Of a DNA stretch of 64,000 bases, positions 60,921 through 64,000 are shown one piece after another; within the stretch, counting starts at the first letter, position 1; each line of letters opens with the position of its first letter. The stretch lies in contig NZ_CP118166.1 in NCBI RefSeq assembly GCF_028748065.1, positions 635,501-699,500 on the forward strand. Direction: 5' to 3'. A program made the translations under genes and the position numbers. Under the pieces are notes generated by a model, which saw only the letters and a program-made list of their open reading frames with translations, was not told the DNA's origin and did not search any database. Source of the stretch: Hyphococcus flavus. GTDB lineage: Bacteria > Pseudomonadota > Alphaproteobacteria > Caulobacterales > Parvularculaceae.

Positions 60921-62519
60921 TTATTCTTCGTTCGTCGCGCTCTCATCTTCGGCAGGGGCGCTTTCCTGATTATCGTCTTCCGAAGAGGCGTCACCACCGC
61001 TGGAATTACGTTGTCTGGATGGAAGTCCTGATGCTTCCAGCGCTTCACACTCCGCAATACGCTCTTGCTCACGCTGCAGTTCCGCAGGATCATCTTCGCG
61101 GTTTTGCAGGTCGCGAATGCGGCGGTCGCGCTCAAATCGTGCGATATCTGCGACGCATTCTTCCATTCTTTGCTGATAATCCAGATCAAGCCCATCCCAA
61201 TACGTGTTTTCCACTGCATTGATGTAAGCGATCCATTCGCTGGCGCGCTGCGCAGCATTACGATAGCGCTGTGCGTTACGGAATGCCTGACGGGCGCTTC
61301 TCCAACGACCTGTATCGGACGGTCCCGCCTGGCTGAAACGCGCAGTACCGAGAAGCAGCCACGCATCGCCGGTGTCGTTGCTTTCAAGACCGCCGCGGTT
61401 AAGTGCGTTTTGCAGCGCTGTTTGCGCAGCAGAATATTGTTCATCAGCAAGAAGAACCTGGCCGAGGCGGTAGAACAGCTCGCCATCGCCAGAGGCCCGC
61501 GCCGCTTCGCGCAAGATCGGGATCGACCGCTTGTGCTCTCGAGCCTGACTCCACAGCTGCGAAAGCAGGATCAGGTTATCCTGATCGCGATCGACATTGC
61601 CGGCGTTCATCTCGCGATCGAGCATTACAGCGCCGCGATAAGGGTTTTCAAAAAACGAATAATACTGGACCAGGGTGATAATCTCGCTCTCGCTGTCGAG
61701 AAGTCCAGCACGATACGCAACCTCCAGCACAGAAAAGGCTTCGCGGTCGCGATTGGTCTGGGAATAAGCGCCAGAAAGCTGTGTCCAGTAGCTCTTTTCA
61801 CCTGGCCACAAGTTGATCATCCGCTCGAGCAGATCAATGCGCTTGGTCGTTCTTCTCAGTTCCGAATAAACAAGGTTGGCGAGATCGTAATAGTTTTTCC
61901 GGGACTCAGTCGAACCGGCAAGGGCCTGCTCAATCGGACTTTCAGCCGCATTATAGTTAGGCGGGTTGATAGAAACATAAGCCGCGCCCAGCAGATAATA
62001 CGCATTCGGATCAACCGAAACGCCACATTGTTGCGCCGTGCGGATCCATTGGTTCAATCCGGAAATCGCCGTCTGGTAATCTTCCATCTGGAAGTTCAGC
62101 TGAGCGATGAAGTAGCGCAGCTGGTTATTACGTGACGGCGGCAGGCCGTTGGCATTCAACGCCGCCTGCATGTCTTGCAAGGCGCCGCGATAGTTATCCA
62201 TGTTGACTTTGACGTTGGCGCGCAGTTCCAGCACCGTTGAACGCTCATAAGCGCTCATGCCGTCGCCGCGATTGGCGATCAGTTCATTAAAGCCGGCAAG
62301 CGCTTCGGCCCAGCGCTCTTCCTGCATCATCACGTACAGGTCCTGGATCGCCAAACCGATACGCGGCGACAAGGTTGCGGAAGGACCGCCCTCTTCAGCG
62401 TCACATTGCGACTGCTGCGCATAGGCTGGCGCGGTCGTCACGCCTGTCATCAGCAATGCCGAAACCGATGCAGCGGCCGTCAAACAAAGATTACGATAGT
62501 TACCACGCATAATATTCAT
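60921..62519 (-). CDS. Exported TPR protein of the TonB/ExbD operon
   Basis: 532 residues; signal peptide ending A-Y-A-Q (~35). Residues ~60-430 form many TPR-like helical repeats (Y-F-I-A-Q-L-N-F-Q-M-E-D-Y-Q-T-A-I, L-F-Y-R-L-G-Q-V-L-L-A-D-E-Q-Y). The C-terminal ~90 residues are charged and low complexity, with two Cys. A TPR protein following tonB is known from TonB2-type systems (TtpC-like); it may help couple TonB to receptors. It is the distal gene of the operon. Confidence 0.85.
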   Translation of the reverse strand: MNIMRGNYRNLCLTAAASVSALLMTGVTTAPAYAQQSQCDAEEGGPSATLSPRIGLAIQDLYVMMQEERWAEALAGFNELIANRGDGMSAYERSTVLELRANVKVNMDNYRGALQDMQAALNANGLPPSRNNQLRYFIAQLNFQMEDYQTAISGLNQWIRTAQQCGVSVDPNAYYLLGAAYVSINPPNYNAAESPIEQALAGSTESRKNYYDLANLVYSELRRTTKRIDLLERMINLWPGEKSYWTQLSGAYSQTNRDREAFSVLEVAYRAGLLDSESEIITLVQYYSFFENPYRGAVMLDREMNAGNVDRDQDNLILLSQLWSQAREHKRSIPILREAARASGDGELFYRLGQVLLADEQYSAAQTALQNALNRGGLESNDTGDAWLLLGTARFSQAGPSDTGRWRSARQAFRNAQRYRNAAQRASEWIAYINAVENTYWDGLDLDYQQRMEECVADIARFERDRRIRDLQNREDDPAELQREQERIAECEALEASGLPSRQRNSSGGDASSEDDNQESAPAEDESATNEE

Positions 62520-62591
62520 CCTGCTGTCCCGGCCCCTGTTCCTAGCAGTCTCTTAGCGCCTGCTTTTTTGTCTTCAGGCGCCGCACACAAG

Positions 62592-63191
62592 TTACTCCGA
62601 CAATTCAAACGTAATGACGGTCTGAACACCGCGGCGCCACTGCGCCTGATTGTCAACGATCTTCGGCTGATACTTCCAGCGCTCGACCGAGCGTGTCGCA
62701 GCGCGATTCAAGCAGCTGTTACTGGTATCGACCACCTGAATATTCGTCGTCTGTCCGTCTGGCGTCACATCAAACTGGACGGATACGGATTCGCTGGCCG
62801 ACGCACGGCCCATACAACGCTCAGGATATTGCGGCGGAATACGCACCAATGGCTGCGCGTCGCGGTCTGGGTTGAAACCGGAGCCAATATTCAAATTCGC
62901 GTCGATTGTCGGTATCTCTGCACGAACGCCGTCAAGCGCCGGACGGTTCGACGGGTCATTAACCGCAGGCGGCGGCGGCGGCGGCGCATCCAGCGTCGGC
63001 CGCTTGAATTCCTGATTGGCTGAATTGAGATCGGTGTCGTCAATTTGCGACGTAATGCTCAAATTCAGGGCGTCGCGTTCTTCATCGAGCTTGAGGTCGT
63101 TGCGGATCAGTTCCGCCATCAGCAGGAACAGGCCAACTGTAACGACAACCGCGCCAGGAACGCCAACAAACAACCGAAAAAAAGATCCCAT
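62592..63191 (-). CDS. tonB: TonB-family energy transducer
   Basis: 199 residues: an N-terminal membrane helix (~8-30), a Pro-rich linker (six Pro near residue 70, shorter than in E. coli TonB) and a C-terminal TonB domain with Y-P-E-R-C, G-R-A-S-A-S-E-S-V-S-V-Q-F and S-V-E-R-W-K-Y-Q-P. Two Cys in the domain (Y-P-E-R-C and S-C-L) may bridge. It transmits proton-motive energy from ExbB/ExbD to outer-membrane receptors such as the two in this window. Confidence 0.92.
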   Translation of the reverse strand: MGSFFRLFVGVPGAVVVTVGLFLLMAELIRNDLKLDEERDALNLSITSQIDDTDLNSANQEFKRPTLDAPPPPPPAVNDPSNRPALDGVRAEIPTIDANLNIGSGFNPDRDAQPLVRIPPQYPERCMGRASASESVSVQFDVTPDGQTTNIQVVDTSNSCLNRAATRSVERWKYQPKIVDNQAQWRRGVQTVITFELSE

Positions 63192-63203
63192 GATCTTGTC
63201 TCC

Positions 63204-63608
63204 TTAAACGTCTTCCGTAGAGACGGCGACATCGGTAATGCCGGTGGCGCGAATCTGATTGACGACTTCAACGAGAAGCCGTGTTTTCGAAGCGGAGTCG
63301 GCCTGCACGACCGCCGTCCCTCTAGGGTTTTCACGACGCAACTGTTCGACAGCGGTCTTTACGCCTTCCAGCTCGACACGCTCTTTATTAATCCAGATCT
63401 CATCATCTTCGGAAATGGCGACAATGATGGAGGCGAGCTTGCGTTCTGACGCTGTCACCGCGCCCGGACGCTCAATTTCAACGCCAGGCTCTTTCACGAA
63501 GGTCGACGTCACGATGAAGAAGATCAGCATGATGAAGACGATATCGAGCAGCGGCGTGACGTTTACGTCATCATCGTTGTCGGGTTGTGCAAAACTACGT
63601 CTCGCCAT
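63204..63608 (-). CDS. exbD: ExbD proton-channel subunit
   Basis: 134 residues: D-D-D-V-N-V-T-P-L-L-D-I-V-F-I-M-L-I-F-F-I-V contains the conserved Asp of the membrane helix used for proton coupling. The periplasmic part has V-E-R-P-G-A and ends near V-A-V-S-T-E-D-V. Starts 45 bases after the upstream ExbD stop; tonB begins 12 bases downstream. Confidence 0.95.
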   Translation of the reverse strand: MARRSFAQPDNDDDVNVTPLLDIVFIMLIFFIVTSTFVKEPGVEIERPGAVTASERKLASIIVAISEDDEIWINKERVELEGVKTAVEQLRRENPRGTAVVQADSASKTRLLVEVVNQIRATGITDVAVSTEDV

Positions 63609-63653
63609 AATTTTTCCGCCTACAAACTAACTTCTTACCGAGCCTGCGCTCGC

Positions 63654-64000
63654 CTATTGTTGCGCTTTCTGCAATGCCAGCGTCACCGGACAACCGGAAT
63701 TACAACCGTCTCTCGCCTGGTCCATCACCTCAACCACCACGCCGGATTCCGATTCCGGCGCCGCGCTGACAAGGACCACGCCCTGCGGCTCGCGCGCATA
63801 AAACTCCTGCACCACCGGCGTCACAGAACCCGGATCAATCACGCGAACATTATTGACACGCACAAAACCGTCTTCTTGCACCGCCAACAAAATCGCCGGC
63901 GGCGGCACGCTATCTGTTTCCTCATTGTCTTCCGGCACGTTCACGTCGATGCCCTGCTCGCGCAGGAAGGTCGCCGTAACGATAAAGAAGATCAGCAGGA
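63654..64000 (-). CDS. Second ExbD-type subunit, cut by the right window edge
   Basis: 115 residues are visible. The frame continues through 64000 (…L-L-I-F-F-I-V-T-A-T-F-L-R-E-Q-G), so the N-terminus with its Asp lies outside. The visible part is the end of the membrane helix and the periplasmic domain, with an extra C-terminal C-N-S-G-C pair. The GTG at 63944 is not the start. An exbB gene is expected upstream beyond the edge. Confidence 0.9.
   Translation of the reverse strand, partial: LLIFFIVTATFLREQGIDVNVPEDNEETDSVPPPAILLAVQEDGFVRVNNVRVIDPGSVTPVVQEFYAREPQGVVLVSAAPESESGVVVEVMDQARDGCNSGCPVTLALQKAQQ

Overview
This 64 kb window is a gene-dense stretch of a chromosome from a Gram-negative alphaproteobacterium, most likely of the Parvularculales/Caulobacterales type. 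Pointers are two DUF2336 proteins, a DUF1491 protein, a perfect CtrA-type box (TTAA-N7-TTAA) upstream of a parA operon, a stand-alone DnaA domain IV protein, several TonB-dependent receptors and TonB/ExbD genes, and a split Mrp antiporter operon. Taxonomy is inferred from gene content only. No rRNA, tRNA, CRISPR array, prophage or insertion sequence is visible.

Region 1 (1-11,776) is the most unusual part. It holds a tandem array of at least 13 paralogous genes (12 complete, one cut by the left edge) for single-pass membrane proteins that resemble the DUF6090 type. Their first ~39 residues (basic start, one membrane helix with a buried Asp, then a Q-x2-N-W-N motif) are nearly invariant, while the ~210-residue C-terminal parts are strongly diverged. 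Consecutive genes overlap by 1 or 4 bases (ATGA, TAATG, TAGTG, TGATG). The array is interrupted once (7,411-9,537) by two paralogous exported proteins sharing a P-L-T-C-G-S-x-G-C motif, a lysozyme-like lipoprotein and an intrinsic terminator.

Region 2 (11,900-32,940) is mixed: a TPR protein, a class A penicillin-binding protein, an OxyR-like regulator whose peroxidatic-Cys position is His, with OxyR-type half-sites beside it and beside a tiny 25-residue gene that has its own terminator, NhaA, a cytochrome b561-like pair, a haem-type TonB receptor divergent from a DUF6607-like lipoprotein across a Fur-like site, serine hydrolases, an SH3 lipoprotein with a possible ATC start, DUF2336, PadR, an MFS carrier, an 805-residue beta-helix-like membrane protein and a soluble histidine kinase.

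Region 3 (33,000-45,700) carries exported proteins, a membrane-bound AraC regulator, an M23 peptidase, an HxlR regulator divergent from a glutathione transferase / NTF2-like / tautomerase operon, LysR, SufE, a DUF885 peptidase, a second TonB receptor and the DnaA-C protein.

Region 4 (45,835-53,862) is a ten-gene Mrp-type cation/proton antiporter operon read leftwards in the order E-F-G-(MrpA C-terminal-like)-B-C-D-D-(small membrane protein)-D. It has no full-length MrpA, and its C subunit carries a ~140-residue His/Glu-rich insertion. Region 5 (54,000-64,000) has a DUF1579-like lipoprotein divergent from AraC, a beta-lactamase-fold hydrolase, a ParA plus RHH-like partner operon, a second DUF2336 protein, a small lipoprotein and the distal part of an ExbD-ExbD-TonB-TPR operon that runs off the right edge.
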